From positions 62,001 to 126,000 of the forward strand of contig NZ_JAUOTN010000003.1 of the NCBI RefSeq assembly GCF_030546575.1: a stretch of DNA of 64,000 nucleotides, in the 5' to 3' direction. A program made the position numbers and the translations under genes. Source of the stretch: Pontibacter coccineus. GTDB lineage: Bacteria; Bacteroidota; Bacteroidia; Cytophagales; Hymenobacteraceae. Positions 1-8,755 of this stretch are shown in pieces. How positions within the stretch are numbered: position 1 is the stretch's first letter; each line of letters starts with the position of its first letter. Under the pieces are notes generated by a model. That model was not told where the DNA came from and searched no databases. It worked only from the letters and a program-made list of their open reading frames with translations.

Positions 1-61
1 GCTATACCTTGCCGACCGTGTAAAATTCAGGTTTGGGAAGTGCTGTGCGTGTGACAGCTAT

Positions 62-493
62 TTATAAACTAGTGTCAAAAACCTTCTGCTCTTTCGTCTC
101 AACGAAACCGATATGCCGGTAGAAGGTGTGCGTGTCGGTTCTTTTCCTATGGCAGCGCACCCGTATCCTGCTCACACCTTTTTCCCGGGCCCATCGTTTT
201 ACCTCGTCAATCAACGCCTTGCCAATGCCTTTGCCTCTATAGTGCTCGTCTACCACCAATCCCCCAATCTCTACAAAGGCATCAGACTCCAGCCGCAAGG
301 TATAGCAGCCGTGTATCCAGCCCACTAATTGCTCGTCTAGGATCGCGGCGTAGCCACAGTGGTCTTTGCTTGCTACAACTGCCTTTAGGCGCTGCGCCGT
401 GTCCGCTACAGAGGAGCTATAGCCAAGCTGGCCCGAGAGCCTGGCAATAGCGGCTGCATCCTGTTCTATGATCTGTCTTAAAGTAACCGCCAT
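62..493 (-). CDS. GNAT family N-acetyltransferase
   Basis: About 143 residues. A likely acetyl-CoA-dependent N-acetyltransferase of unknown substrate. The GNAT core is clear: a beta strand ending in GGLVVDEHYRGKGIGKALI carries the R-G-x-G-x-G/A acetyl-CoA pyrophosphate loop, and the C-terminal FYRHIGF is the usual motif B. The reading frame stays open to 526, but that start would overlap the upstream hydrolase; the ATG at 493 lies 8 bases after that gene's stop and gives the usual GNAT beginning (MAVTLRQI). Probably co-transcribed with the hydrolase. Family assignment is firm, substrate unknown. Confidence 0.85.
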   Translation of the reverse strand: MAVTLRQIIEQDAAAIARLSGQLGYSSSVADTAQRLKAVVASKDHCGYAAILDEQLVGWIHGCYTLRLESDAFVEIGGLVVDEHYRGKGIGKALIDEVKRWAREKGVSRIRVRCHRKRTDTHTFYRHIGFVETKEQKVFDTSL

Positions 494-501
494 GCACCGT
501 A

Positions 502-1917
502 TTATTTCACCACCCCCTTCATCCATGCACTCATCGTGTCCAGCGCTGCGGGTGCCATGGTCTCTTCTATCGTCGCGTACTCGTGTACCTGGCCTGTGTC
601 GGCATTCTGGAAGATGTGGTTGAGGCCGGACAGCTCCTTGATGGTGTAGCGCTTGTTGCCGGCTGCTTTCAAAGCTTTTTCGGTAGCGGCGAGGTTGGCG
701 GCAGCGGGTACCTGCAGGTCTTTGCTGCCGTTAAGGGCGAGCACGGGCATTTTGAGTTGCTGCAATGCCGGAGCCGGGTCGTAGGCCAGGAAATGGCGCA
801 TCCAGGGTGTTGTGATCTGGGCGACAACGGCATTTTCAGCCTGGGGCGACAGCATGACGGCCAGCTGCTGGTCTTTTTCTTCCAGGTTGGCTCTGGCTTC
901 TTGCTCCAATACCCGTATTTTTTGGGCGGCCTCAAACACTTCGGCATCTGAGGCGGCTACTTCGAACTGGGCACGACGCAGCTGCAGGTACTTTTGCAGG
1001 GTTGCTTCCGGTAGCTGCGACTTTAAAATTGCTTCGTTCTGCGACACTAACAAGTCCACGCCCGGCACGGCACTGCCCGCCATCAGCACCACAAAGGCGA
1101 CGTCTGTGTTCGCGGCGGCCACACTGCTCGCTATCAGGGCGCCCTCGCTTATACCCAGCAAGCCGATCTTTTTCGGGTTTACCTGCTGGTGCGTTTTCAG
1201 GAAGGCATAGGCCGCCTGCGCATCTGACACAAAATCCTGCGTCGTGGCCATGGTATGGTTACCGCCTGACTTACCGGCGCCGCGGTCGTCGAGGCGCAGT
1301 ACGGCAAAACCCTGGCGCGTGAGGTGGTCGGCCAGCACCAGAAAAGGCTTATGCCCCAAAAGCGTCATGTCGCGGTCCTGCCGGCCGGAGCCGGTGAAGA
1401 GAATGACAGCCGGATGCTTACCCTTGCCGGCAGGTATAGAGAGGGTGCCCGCCAGTGTTATACCTGCCGCCTTGTTCTCCACTGTTACTTCCTGCTCCTG
1501 GAAGGGGTATGGCTTTGCGGGCATCTGCGGACGCTTCGCTTCAGTGGGCTCGCCTTTGGCAAGCGAAAGTGGAAAGGCCATGCCTGCCTGCTTCCAGCTA
1601 CCGTTTATGGTTTCGGGGCCGGTGATTTTGCCGGCGTAGGCAAAGCCACCTCCCGGTACGCCTAGGTATAGGCTGTCTTTTTTGAGTTCGGTTTCAGGTA
1701 TAGCCATGCCTTTTACGCCCTGCATCGGGATATCCATGGTGGCAGTCAATTGGCCGCTTTCGCTACTGTTAAGCCTGAAAATGATGGTCACCCTTGCGCC
1801 CGGAGCCTCCAGGGTGCCGTGCCAGGGGCCAAGCACCTGGGCTGGGCCTGGCTGTTGCGCCACGGCGGCGATGTTGTTGAAAAGGAAGAGGCAGCATGAT
1901 AGGAGGAGGCGTTTCAT
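502..1917 (-). CDS. Secreted alpha/beta hydrolase (esterase/peptidase S9-like)
   Basis: 471 residues with an N-terminal signal peptide (MKRLLLSCCLFLF, ending near AAVAQ), so exported. An N-terminal beta-rich region of about 110 residues precedes the hydrolase fold. The nucleophile elbow is GISEG, the oxyanion region FTGSGRQDRD, the acid is in NGSKDLQVP and the histidine in GLNHIFQ. RLDDRGAGKSGG is the typical loop of this family. It likely hydrolyses an ester or peptide bond in the periplasm; the substrate cannot be told. It lies just upstream of the GNAT gene and about 57 bases downstream of the sdpI-like gene, all on the same strand. Confidence 0.85.
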   Translation of the reverse strand: MKRLLLSCCLFLFNNIAAVAQQPGPAQVLGPWHGTLEAPGARVTIIFRLNSSESGQLTATMDIPMQGVKGMAIPETELKKDSLYLGVPGGGFAYAGKITGPETINGSWKQAGMAFPLSLAKGEPTEAKRPQMPAKPYPFQEQEVTVENKAAGITLAGTLSIPAGKGKHPAVILFTGSGRQDRDMTLLGHKPFLVLADHLTRQGFAVLRLDDRGAGKSGGNHTMATTQDFVSDAQAAYAFLKTHQQVNPKKIGLLGISEGALIASSVAAANTDVAFVVLMAGSAVPGVDLLVSQNEAILKSQLPEATLQKYLQLRRAQFEVAASDAEVFEAAQKIRVLEQEARANLEEKDQQLAVMLSPQAENAVVAQITTPWMRHFLAYDPAPALQQLKMPVLALNGSKDLQVPAAANLAATEKALKAAGNKRYTIKELSGLNHIFQNADTGQVHEYATIEETMAPAALDTMSAWMKGVVK

Positions 1918-1974
1918 AGTTGTCAGTTAGCTGTTTTTGGTGTGAAAGATGATCCCTGTATACCTGATTGGGCT

Positions 1975-2643
1975 TTATGGCTGCCGCTCTAATTCATGTC
2001 GCTCCCGCCGGTAGGCCATAAACGAATAGACTACAGGAATGAGTACTGTCAGGGCTATCTCGGCGATATAAAGCGTTTGCTGCATTCCCCACGCAGGCAG
2101 AAAGGCTAGCGCTATCAGCAAAAGGCCGCCGATGATCCACAGGATGCCGCCCAGTCGGTGCGTCTTGCGCCATACCTGTTCGCTCTCCAGCGTCCAGGGG
2201 GTGCGGATGCCGATAAAGTAATTGGGCTTAACCGCCTGAAAGTAGTTTCCCAACGCAACGAACAGGCCACCTATCAACACGAAATGGATATTCTGGCGGA
2301 AAGTGCCCGGATTCAAAGCGTTGTGAATGAGGAACACCGAGAGTGCCGCCATAAAAATGACGAGAATGAAGCGCAACTGGTGGTATTTGCTGCCCATGTG
2401 GGTCAGCTTCCGTTTCGGGTCGATGTGCGGCAGGGCCAGCAGCAGGAGGTTGAACAGGGCAGTCGTGCCCAGCACTATAAAGACCAGGGAGTTTTTGCCG
2501 GCCCAGCCGTCGGCCTCGCCTTGCAGGTTGAAGTGCACCGGTACCTGCTCCGGCAGACGGGTCCAAACCACCGCCAGGTTTACTAGCGGAATGAAAACGA
2601 TCGCCCAAAGGATGATTTCCCGGGTCAGGTTGTTGGTTTTCAT
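1975..2643 (-). CDS. sdpI: SdpI family membrane protein (DUF1648 + SdpI)
   Basis: 222 residues with about six hydrophobic segments. The N-terminal part holds the DUF1648 signature (PVHFNLQGEADGWAGK) and the C-terminal part the SdpI signature (GIRTPWTLESEQVWRKTHR). In Bacillus subtilis SdpI gives immunity to the SDP toxin and, with SdpR, forms a signalling pair. Here the start lies 5 bases after the stop of an ArsR-type regulator, the same sdpR-sdpI order. No toxin operon (SdpABC-like) is visible in the window, so the role may be general envelope stress or immunity. Family assignment firm, role inferred. Confidence 0.85.
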   Translation of the reverse strand: MKTNNLTREIILWAIVFIPLVNLAVVWTRLPEQVPVHFNLQGEADGWAGKNSLVFIVLGTTALFNLLLLALPHIDPKRKLTHMGSKYHQLRFILVIFMAALSVFLIHNALNPGTFRQNIHFVLIGGLFVALGNYFQAVKPNYFIGIRTPWTLESEQVWRKTHRLGGILWIIGGLLLIALAFLPAWGMQQTLYIAEIALTVLIPVVYSFMAYRRERHELERQP

Positions 2644-2648
2644 AAGGT

Positions 2649-2903
2649 CTAATCTTTAAGTGTGATAATCCATTTCATTAAATCGTCGAGCACCGTCGTG
2701 TTGAGCGAGTAAATCACAAACTGCCCTTGCTTCCGGTAAGTGACCAGTTCCGCCTGACTCAGGATGTCGAGGTGGTGCGAAATACTGGGCTTGGTAATCT
2801 GGAAAGCCTCCGCGATGTCCCCGGCAGTCAGATCCTTCTCCTTTAGCAGGTTGAGAATTTCTCTGCGGGTCTGGTCATTCAAGGCTTTGAAAACTTTGTT
2901 CAC
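2649..2903 (-). CDS. sdpR: ArsR/SdpR family transcriptional repressor
   Basis: About 84 residues. A small winged-helix regulator: VFKALNDQTRREILNLL, then a recognition helix ITKPSISHHLDILSQAELV and a wing with GQFVIYSLN, which is the SdpR-like branch without the metal-binding Cys box of ArsR. The frame is open to a TTG at 2927, but that start would place the operator palindrome inside the gene; the GTG at 2903 gives the usual family beginning (VNKVFKALND) and leaves the palindrome upstream. It probably represses its own operon with sdpI. Confidence 0.85.
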   Translation of the reverse strand: MNKVFKALNDQTRREILNLLKEKDLTAGDIAEAFQITKPSISHHLDILSQAELVTYRKQGQFVIYSLNTTVLDDLMKWIITLKD

Positions 2904-2917
2904 AATGTAAATTAGGT

Positions 2918-2937
2918 ATTTAGACAAATATCTAAAT
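2918..2937. promoter_or_regulatory. Probable operator of the ArsR/SdpR repressor
   Basis: A perfect inverted repeat with 7-base arms, ATTTAGA (2918-2924) and TCTAAAT (2931-2937), separated by 6 bases. It lies just upstream of the regulator's likely GTG start. Its A/T-rich form and spacing fit operators of ArsR/SmtB proteins, so autoregulation of the sdpRI pair is inferred. Confidence 0.65.
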
Positions 2938-3193
2938 AATAACTAAAAAGTCAACATAATCCATAAATAATTTATGCTGAATGCAGTTGTTGCGTCGTTG
3001 GTAGTATATGATATCTTAATTTGACAAGGATAATCACCAACCTGCGCAGCTATACCTTGGGCACCAGTCCTTTTGCCGGTGTCGGTTAGTCTGTGCATCG
3101 CCAACCTTGTTAGAACTTAGCCTGAGAAAATATGGGCTTGGCCGGGTTTTTTCTTACATTAGCAGAATTACATATTTTACCTGTTTATTCACT

Positions 3194-4123
3194 GTGCTCC
3201 GATCCAATTTTTTTACCCTCTCTCTATTTCTGTCTATTGCCCTGATCTTGGCAAGTGGCTGCACTGAAAACGACCAGTCTGCTAAGAACCCGGCGGAAAC
3301 TACCCCTGAGTATGTGGCCAGTGTAGACGAGTGGCATCAGGAGCGTGAGGCGAAACTGAAGGAGCCGGACGGATGGCTCACCTTGGCAGGCCTGTTCTGG
3401 CTGCAGGAAGGTGACAACACCTTTGGCAGCGGACCCGACAACAGCCTGACGTTTCCGGAGGGAAGGATTCCGGGCCGGGCGGGTGTGATCAGTCTGGAAG
3501 GCGACACGGTGAGGATTCGCATCAATCCGGGAGTGGAAGTGTTGCTGCATGGAAAACCCGTGCACGAAGCCCTGCTCTATACCTCCGGTATGGATACCGT
3601 TCCCAAACTGTCGCACGGTTCGCTTACCTGGTTCGTGATCAAGCGTGGCAACAGGTATGGCATCCGGCTCCGCGACCTACAGAACGATGCCCTCGTGCAT
3701 TTCAAAGGGATAAAGCGCTTTCCTGTAAGGGCCGACTGGCGTCTGAAGGCGAGCTTCGTAGCGCATCCCACTCCCAAGCAAATCGCCATTACCAACATTG
3801 TGGGGCAAACCTCCATGCAGGATTCGCCAGGTACGCTGATCTTCAATCTGAACGGGCAGCAGTACCAACTGGACGCCCTGCTGGAAGGGGAGGAGCTTTT
3901 CATTATTTTCGCTGACAAAACCAACGGCCTCGAAACTTATGGCGCCGGTCGCTACCTCTACGCCGCTATGCCAGGGCCGGACGGCACAACGGTGCTCGAC
4001 TTCAACAAGGCGTCCAACCCACCCTGCGACTTTGTGTCGTACGCGACCTGCCCGCTGCCACCCCGCCAGAACTTCCTGCCCATTATGATTGAGGCCGGAG
4101 AGAAGTCGTACGGAGAATATTAG
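3194..4123 (+). CDS. DUF1684 family lipoprotein
   Basis: About 309 residues from the GTG at 3194, which starts directly before a lipoprotein signal (hydrophobic run ending in the lipobox LASGC); the frame is open to a TTG at 3107, giving an unlikely extra 29 residues. DUF1684 landmarks are GWLTLAGLFWLQEG near the N-terminus of the mature protein and NPPCDFVSYATCPLPPRQN near the C-terminus, followed by AGEK. The function of the family is not established. Anchored in a periplasm-facing membrane leaflet by inference. Transcribed away from the sdpRI operon. Confidence 0.8.
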   Translation: MLRSNFFTLSLFLSIALILASGCTENDQSAKNPAETTPEYVASVDEWHQEREAKLKEPDGWLTLAGLFWLQEGDNTFGSGPDNSLTFPEGRIPGRAGVISLEGDTVRIRINPGVEVLLHGKPVHEALLYTSGMDTVPKLSHGSLTWFVIKRGNRYGIRLRDLQNDALVHFKGIKRFPVRADWRLKASFVAHPTPKQIAITNIVGQTSMQDSPGTLIFNLNGQQYQLDALLEGEELFIIFADKTNGLETYGAGRYLYAAMPGPDGTTVLDFNKASNPPCDFVSYATCPLPPRQNFLPIMIEAGEKSYGEY

Positions 4124-4533
4124 GCTATACCTCAAAAGCTTACCTAATTCGGTGCATTTTCAAAACAACCCAGGTATAGGTATGCGCCCGATTAGTCTAT
4201 GCAGCTTGGCGCTTTAGTTCTCCCACCATCCTATCATTGATTGTTCGCGTCTGCTTTGTCATACCTCAGGTATAGCCGGAGCAGGCAATGCTTTTGTCCA
4301 ATTCAGGCAGCATCCTGCTGTTGCCTACTTTGCGGCATTACAGAGCTGGGGCCTCGATCTTTTGTTATGCCCGGCCGGTTATGTGCAAGGCGCCTCAATA
4401 GATAATGTAAACAATTTGGTGCTAAAAGGGTAGAATAATGCGGGGCACTATCCAGGCCTTCGGAAGAGAACGAACTTATCGGGACATATAATTGTTAATA
4501 TATAGTTCTGATAAATTTTTTAAAAAGTGAACA
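4124..4533. other. Intergenic gap, 410 bases
   Basis: No gene seen. It holds three AGGTATA motifs (about 4133, 4174 and 4269) and ends in an A/T-rich stretch that presumably carries the promoter of the thioredoxin-like gene. Confidence 0.6.
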
Positions 4534-5193
4534 ATGATTAACAAGACGATGCCTAATACAGTAATTACGGGTGCACATTTGGCGCAGGCCATGACCTATA
4601 CGCAATACAGGGAATTAATTGACCAACTGCTGGCTGAGAACAAGACCACGGGCACAGACCATTCTGAAGCCATGGTAGAGTATACCCGCATGAACGCCCA
4701 GCGCATGCGCCGCGTCGAGAAAACCACGGAGCTGGACGCTGAACTGGTAGAGCTGATGCTGCGCGTGCAGAACAAGATGATCTGGGTGATCGTGACGGAA
4801 GCCTGGTGTGGCGACGCCGCCCAAACAGTGCCCGCCATCGTAAAGATAGCCGACGCCTCGCCGCTGATAGACGTGAAGCTGTTGCTGCGCGATGAACACC
4901 TGGAAGTGATAGACGCCTACCTGACCAACGGGGGCCGCTCCATCCCGAAGCTTATCGTGCTCGACGCTGAAACCATGGAAGAACTGGGTAGCTGGGGCCC
5001 ACGGCCGGCAGCTGCCCAGGAGCTGTTCATGGATATGAAAGCCCGGAACGTTCCTTACAATGAATTTGTGGAGAAGTTGCACGGCTGGTATGGCAAGGAC
5101 CGCAGCAAAGCACTGCTGCAGGAGTTCAAACAGCTGATCCCGCAATGGGGCCGTCTGCAGCCAATTGAAGAGCAGCCAATGGAACGACTCTAG
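4534..5193 (+). CDS. Thioredoxin-like protein with WCGD active site (Thioredoxin_9 type)
   Basis: 219 residues, cytoplasmic (no signal peptide). The thioredoxin fold is seen at VTEAWCGDAAQTVPAI, where the usual CxxC is replaced by C-G-D-A, so only one active-site cysteine remains; the cis-proline region is RSIPKLIVLD. This pattern is typical of the Thioredoxin_9 group, whose biochemical role is poorly known; a single-Cys protein could act in monothiol exchange, for instance with bacillithiol (the bshA gene is in this window), but that is inference. Preceded by an A/T-rich leader and followed by a strong terminator. Confidence 0.8.
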   Translation: MINKTMPNTVITGAHLAQAMTYTQYRELIDQLLAENKTTGTDHSEAMVEYTRMNAQRMRRVEKTTELDAELVELMLRVQNKMIWVIVTEAWCGDAAQTVPAIVKIADASPLIDVKLLLRDEHLEVIDAYLTNGGRSIPKLIVLDAETMEELGSWGPRPAAAQELFMDMKARNVPYNEFVEKLHGWYGKDRSKALLQEFKQLIPQWGRLQPIEEQPMERL

Positions 5194-5212
5194 CAGCTCG
5201 TTTCATATAAAA

Positions 5213-5246
5213 GCGGCGACCTTTGCCTAAGGTCGCCGCTTTTTTT
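5213..5246. terminator. Bidirectional intrinsic terminator
   Basis: Nine-base perfect stem GCGGCGACC / GGTCGCCGC with a 9-base loop, followed by seven T and preceded by A-rich sequence. It lies between two convergent genes and can serve both. Confidence 0.9.
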
Positions 5247-5263
5247 ATACCTGTCTGTTAAAC

Positions 5264-7237
5264 TTAATTGGTTTTAGCGCGCAGGATCAGGTTGATTTGT
5301 TTGATCTTGTCGCCTACCTCCAATTGGTGCACCACATCCATCCCTTCTACCACTTTCGCGAAAATGGTATAGCGACCGTCCAGGTGCGGGGCAGGGGAAT
5401 GGGTGATAAACCACTGGTTGCTCTCGGTGTCTTTTCCGGCGGAGGCCATGCCTACGTAACCCTCGCGGTAATGCAGCGGGGCGAACTCAGAGCGGATGGA
5501 GTAGTCGGAGCTGCCCCAGCCGTCGCCACGCTTGTCGCCGCCCTGCGCCACAAAGTTGGGCACCACGCGGTGGAAGTACAGTCCGTCAAAAAACTGCTTG
5601 TTCACCAGCTCCACGAAATTAGCTACTGAGCCCGGCGCATCCTCCACAAACAGCTCCAGGGTGATCGTGCCCTTCTCGGTTTCAATCACCACCTGCTGGT
5701 CCGGGTGCAGGGTCTGCACCAGTTTCCAGTCGATGGGGTGGGTGAAAGGATTCTGCGGGGTTTCGGACTGCTCTTTGCCACTCAGGTAATCGATGGTTTT
5801 CTGCAGTTCAATGTTGGTTTCCATATCGCGGGGTAGCACGAGTTTCTGCTGCGCCTCGCTGAGGAAGGAGTGGTCGCGGTATACCTCCCGAAAGTTGAGC
5901 TTCGGATTGCGGATCACCCCAGCCGCCAAGCCAGCCAGTGACACATCTCCGGAGGCTATACCTTGTTTAAAGATGGCAGCAAATTCCTGTTCCAAATTTT
6001 TCGGGAAATCTCCCTGCTGGCGCATGGCAGTGAGCGCTTCCATGCCATAGGTGCCGATCACGGGCTGCGACGCGGTGAAGGTTTCTTTGGCGATGAACTG
6101 GTAGTTTTTGTAGTCGGCGGAGAGGGCCTTGAGCAGATGGGCTTTGTCGTATGGGTTTTCGGTGCGCAGGTATAGCTGCTGGTACTCCTGGCTCAGTTTG
6201 GCCTTGTCAGGGCTGTTGCGCAGGATCACCCAGATCAGACCGGCCCGAACGCGGCCGTCCTCTACCTGCGCAAGGGCTTTGCGAAGTGTGTTGCTGTCCA
6301 CGCCGGCATAGTTGGCCTGCAGAAATTCCGCCGTGGCCACGGCCGTGTTGATGTTTGGATCGGTCAGACCTGCCACGATGGCCTTGTCTATTTCCTCAAA
6401 CTCGAGCCCCGCCATGGAGCGGATCGCGCTGAGGCGCACGCGGTAATCGGGGTCGCTTTGCACGATACCGGAGAGCAATGATGCTTTATCCCGGGCATTC
6501 ACTTTGGAGAAAGCCTGGGCCACGGCCATGCGTACATCGGCCGATTCATCAGAAGTAACGACCGTGGTCAGCTGCTGGCGATAGGGCGTCAGGTCGAGCT
6601 TGGGGGTACGGGCCAGTTGGTGAGCGGCCGCCAGGTGCACCTCGTACGACTTTCTTTCAGTTAGCCACTGCACGGCCTTTTCTACAGCCTGCGTGTTGCT
6701 GATCTGGCGCAAGCCGGCCCGGTACAATCCCCAGGCCTGTCCCGCTTGCGCAGTTTCGTTCGCTGCCTGGTAGTTTATCAGAAAGCTGAGTCCGCCGCTA
6801 TCAGCCAGTTTGCCGAGCGCTTCCAATACTTCTGCCTGCACAGCCGGGCGCTGTTCCTGCTGCAGATGCCGGATCATGGCCTGCTGGGCCTTCTTGTGCC
6901 CGATCTGGCCCAAAGCATAAGCAGAAGCCACCCGGATCACAGCGCTGGTGTCTGACAGTGAGGTCAGCAGTTGGGGGATGGCCAGCGTGTCCTGTACCGA
7001 GGCAAAGGCAAGCGCGGCCTCCCGGCGGTACTGCGGATTCGGGTGATTCAGGAAGTTGAGGAGCTCAACCGTTTTGCGCTCGTCCTGCAAGGTATAGAGC
7101 TCGCGCAGGGTAGCGTCCGAAAACTTGTTGATATGCTGCGACGGCGTGTCGGTTGCCACCGCCATACTCTGCTGGGGCTGTTGACGGCATGCGGCGAAGG
7201 CGGCAAGGGCAAATAGGAAGGTATAGCTTTTTTTCAT
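5264..7237 (-). CDS. Lipoprotein with HEAT repeats fused to a cyclophilin-type PPIase
   Basis: 657 residues. A lipoprotein signal ends in AFAAC. Residues about 50-480 are a string of HEAT-like helical repeats (for example REAALAFASVQDTLAIPQLL, RVASAYALGQIG). Residues about 515-655 are a cyclophilin peptidyl-prolyl isomerase: TEKGTITLELF, FHRVVPNFVAQGGD (catalytic Arg in FHRV), NQWFITHSPAPHLDGRYTIFAKV. It probably folds or holds envelope proteins at a membrane; the HEAT solenoid likely binds clients. No close operon partner. Confidence 0.9.
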   Translation of the reverse strand: MKKSYTFLFALAAFAACRQQPQQSMAVATDTPSQHINKFSDATLRELYTLQDERKTVELLNFLNHPNPQYRREAALAFASVQDTLAIPQLLTSLSDTSAVIRVASAYALGQIGHKKAQQAMIRHLQQEQRPAVQAEVLEALGKLADSGGLSFLINYQAANETAQAGQAWGLYRAGLRQISNTQAVEKAVQWLTERKSYEVHLAAAHQLARTPKLDLTPYRQQLTTVVTSDESADVRMAVAQAFSKVNARDKASLLSGIVQSDPDYRVRLSAIRSMAGLEFEEIDKAIVAGLTDPNINTAVATAEFLQANYAGVDSNTLRKALAQVEDGRVRAGLIWVILRNSPDKAKLSQEYQQLYLRTENPYDKAHLLKALSADYKNYQFIAKETFTASQPVIGTYGMEALTAMRQQGDFPKNLEQEFAAIFKQGIASGDVSLAGLAAGVIRNPKLNFREVYRDHSFLSEAQQKLVLPRDMETNIELQKTIDYLSGKEQSETPQNPFTHPIDWKLVQTLHPDQQVVIETEKGTITLELFVEDAPGSVANFVELVNKQFFDGLYFHRVVPNFVAQGGDKRGDGWGSSDYSIRSEFAPLHYREGYVGMASAGKDTESNQWFITHSPAPHLDGRYTIFAKVVEGMDVVHQLEVGDKIKQINLILRAKTN

Positions 7238-7365
7238 TGTGTAGGCTTAGTCGCTTCAATATACTAAATGCCTGTAATATAGCCCTGCTAAAATGTTTTA
7301 CGGCTAATTTGTTTGGCAGCTTTATAATTTTTAGTATATTGAATTCTTGAATATATATTTTTACA

Positions 7366-7860
7366 ATGCAGCACACCGGCATTAGCATACGTCTGTTCTC
7401 CAAACCCTATGGCATCAGGTCGCAGGTGGAGCGTCTGCTGTTTGTACTTGCCTTGCTTTCTGTGGCTTTGCATGGGTGGCTTCTCTACCAGCTCATTGCT
7501 GTGCGGGACTTTCACTCCGCCATGACCTTCCTATACCTCTTCAGCCTGTTGCCCTTTTCCCTTTTTATGGTCTCCGTGTGGCTCGACCACAACCCGGGTT
7601 ACCAGCGTCACCTCAGCATATCGGGTGTAGGCGTAAGGTACCGGCTTGGTTTTATGCAACGGGAGCACGAGTTTGAGTGGGAGGAAGTAGAGCGTATGAT
7701 CATCAGCAGCCACGCGCTGGAGTTTGAACTTAAGAACGGGGAGCAACATGCGGTTGCGCTGGACACGGTGAACCATGCCAGGAAGCTGCAGCGCATCCGT
7801 GCAGAACTCGCGCTGATTGCAGCGGAAAAGGGGATCGCTATTGAAATAACACAAGACTGA
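7366..7860 (+). CDS. Two-TM membrane protein with PH-like tail, paralog 1 of 3
   Basis: 164 residues. Two hydrophobic segments (about residues 22-43 and 52-70) are followed by a soluble beta-rich tail with RYRLGF and FEWEEVERMII, the pattern of small bacterial PH-like domains. The tail aligns in order with those of the next two genes (RYRL, then a W followed by acidic/hydrophobic residues, then FEL/FDL), so the three look like tandem duplicates. Function unknown. It starts 4 bases before the next gene's ATG and is probably co-transcribed with it. Confidence 0.75.
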   Translation: MQHTGISIRLFSKPYGIRSQVERLLFVLALLSVALHGWLLYQLIAVRDFHSAMTFLYLFSLLPFSLFMVSVWLDHNPGYQRHLSISGVGVRYRLGFMQREHEFEWEEVERMIISSHALEFELKNGEQHAVALDTVNHARKLQRIRAELALIAAEKGIAIEITQD

Positions 7861-7864
7861 CCCT

Positions 7865-8359
7865 ATGTATGTAAACCTCTACCCTAACAAAGCGCTGAAG
7901 AAGACAAAACAGATTCTGCTCTGGACAGGCATCCTGCTATTCTGCGGAGGTGTCTCTGCCCTGGCCGGCGAATTTATTGCCCGCGAAGAGATCCGCTGGG
8001 TCTGGGCGGGCGGCGCATTGCTAGTAGGTGCAATTGGTGCATTGGGTTTTGCCGTGGGCGCCGGCTACCTTCAATTGAAAGACGCCTACTTCTCCATGAC
8101 GCCGGAGCGCATCGCCTACCGGCTCACCTTGTATGGTGCTGAGCACACCATCTACTGGGACGCCATCGACAGCATACAGGCAACCGAGCATGCCCTGGTA
8201 TTCGACCTGAAAGACAGCAAGCAAATGATTATGCGACTTGGGCACATCCAAAGCCCCGAAATTGCAAACCACGTGAGTGTCAGTGTACAGCTAGCCGCTA
8301 TACAGCAGCAGGTTGAAGTAAACCAGGTGCCGGTTAGCGCACAACGCGTCAGTCTGTAG
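7865..8359 (+). CDS. Two-TM membrane protein with PH-like tail, paralog 2 of 3
   Basis: 164 residues. Two membrane segments (about residues 16-35 and 47-68) then a tail with FSMTPERIAYRLTLYGAEH, IYWDAIDSIQ and LVFDLKD. It is clearly homologous along its whole length to the third gene (MYVNLY versus MYISLY at the N-terminus; PERIAYRL versus PDRISYRL). Function unknown; the PH-like tail suggests a regulatory or scaffold role at the inner membrane, which is inference. It follows paralog 1 by only 4 bases. Confidence 0.75.
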   Translation: MYVNLYPNKALKKTKQILLWTGILLFCGGVSALAGEFIAREEIRWVWAGGALLVGAIGALGFAVGAGYLQLKDAYFSMTPERIAYRLTLYGAEHTIYWDAIDSIQATEHALVFDLKDSKQMIMRLGHIQSPEIANHVSVSVQLAAIQQQVEVNQVPVSAQRVSL

Positions 8360-8755
8360 CTTCCTCCTTCCCGAACTGCCAGCGATTCTGTTTAGAAGAA
8401 CACTTCTGATCTACCTGCTAACACAGGTTTTTTCTTCGCCCTAAGTCCCTTTGGTGTTTGGTGCCGCTATATTCTCAATGTCAAGATCAGTTGTTAGTAT
8501 GATAGCTCTATCAAGCTATACCTTGCTGCGATAACTGAACCTTATGCAGCAAGCAGAGAGCGAATATAATCTCACTCAAAACATCCAAACTAATGTTTTT
8601 TGATTTTTGGGTACTTTATTATTGGTAAAACAAAACTCGGGAAAAGGACGATCGTATTCTATTTTAGTTCAATTAATAATTTATATTTTACAATTTTATT
8701 AAATACTGCTGGTCAGCTCCGTCTTACTGTAAGTCACCTATTCAATACAGTTTCC
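8360..8755. other. Intergenic gap, about 396 bases
   Basis: No convincing gene. It holds one AGGTATA motif (about 8516) and an A/T-rich stretch from about 8580 that likely carries the promoter for paralog 3. The frame of paralog 3 runs upstream to 8600, but that extension is A/T-rich and unlike the paralogs. Confidence 0.55.

Noticed and set aside
8600-8755. Longer start for paralog 3 at 8600
   Set aside because: The extra 52 residues are coded by A/T-rich leader-like DNA and are absent from the paralogs.
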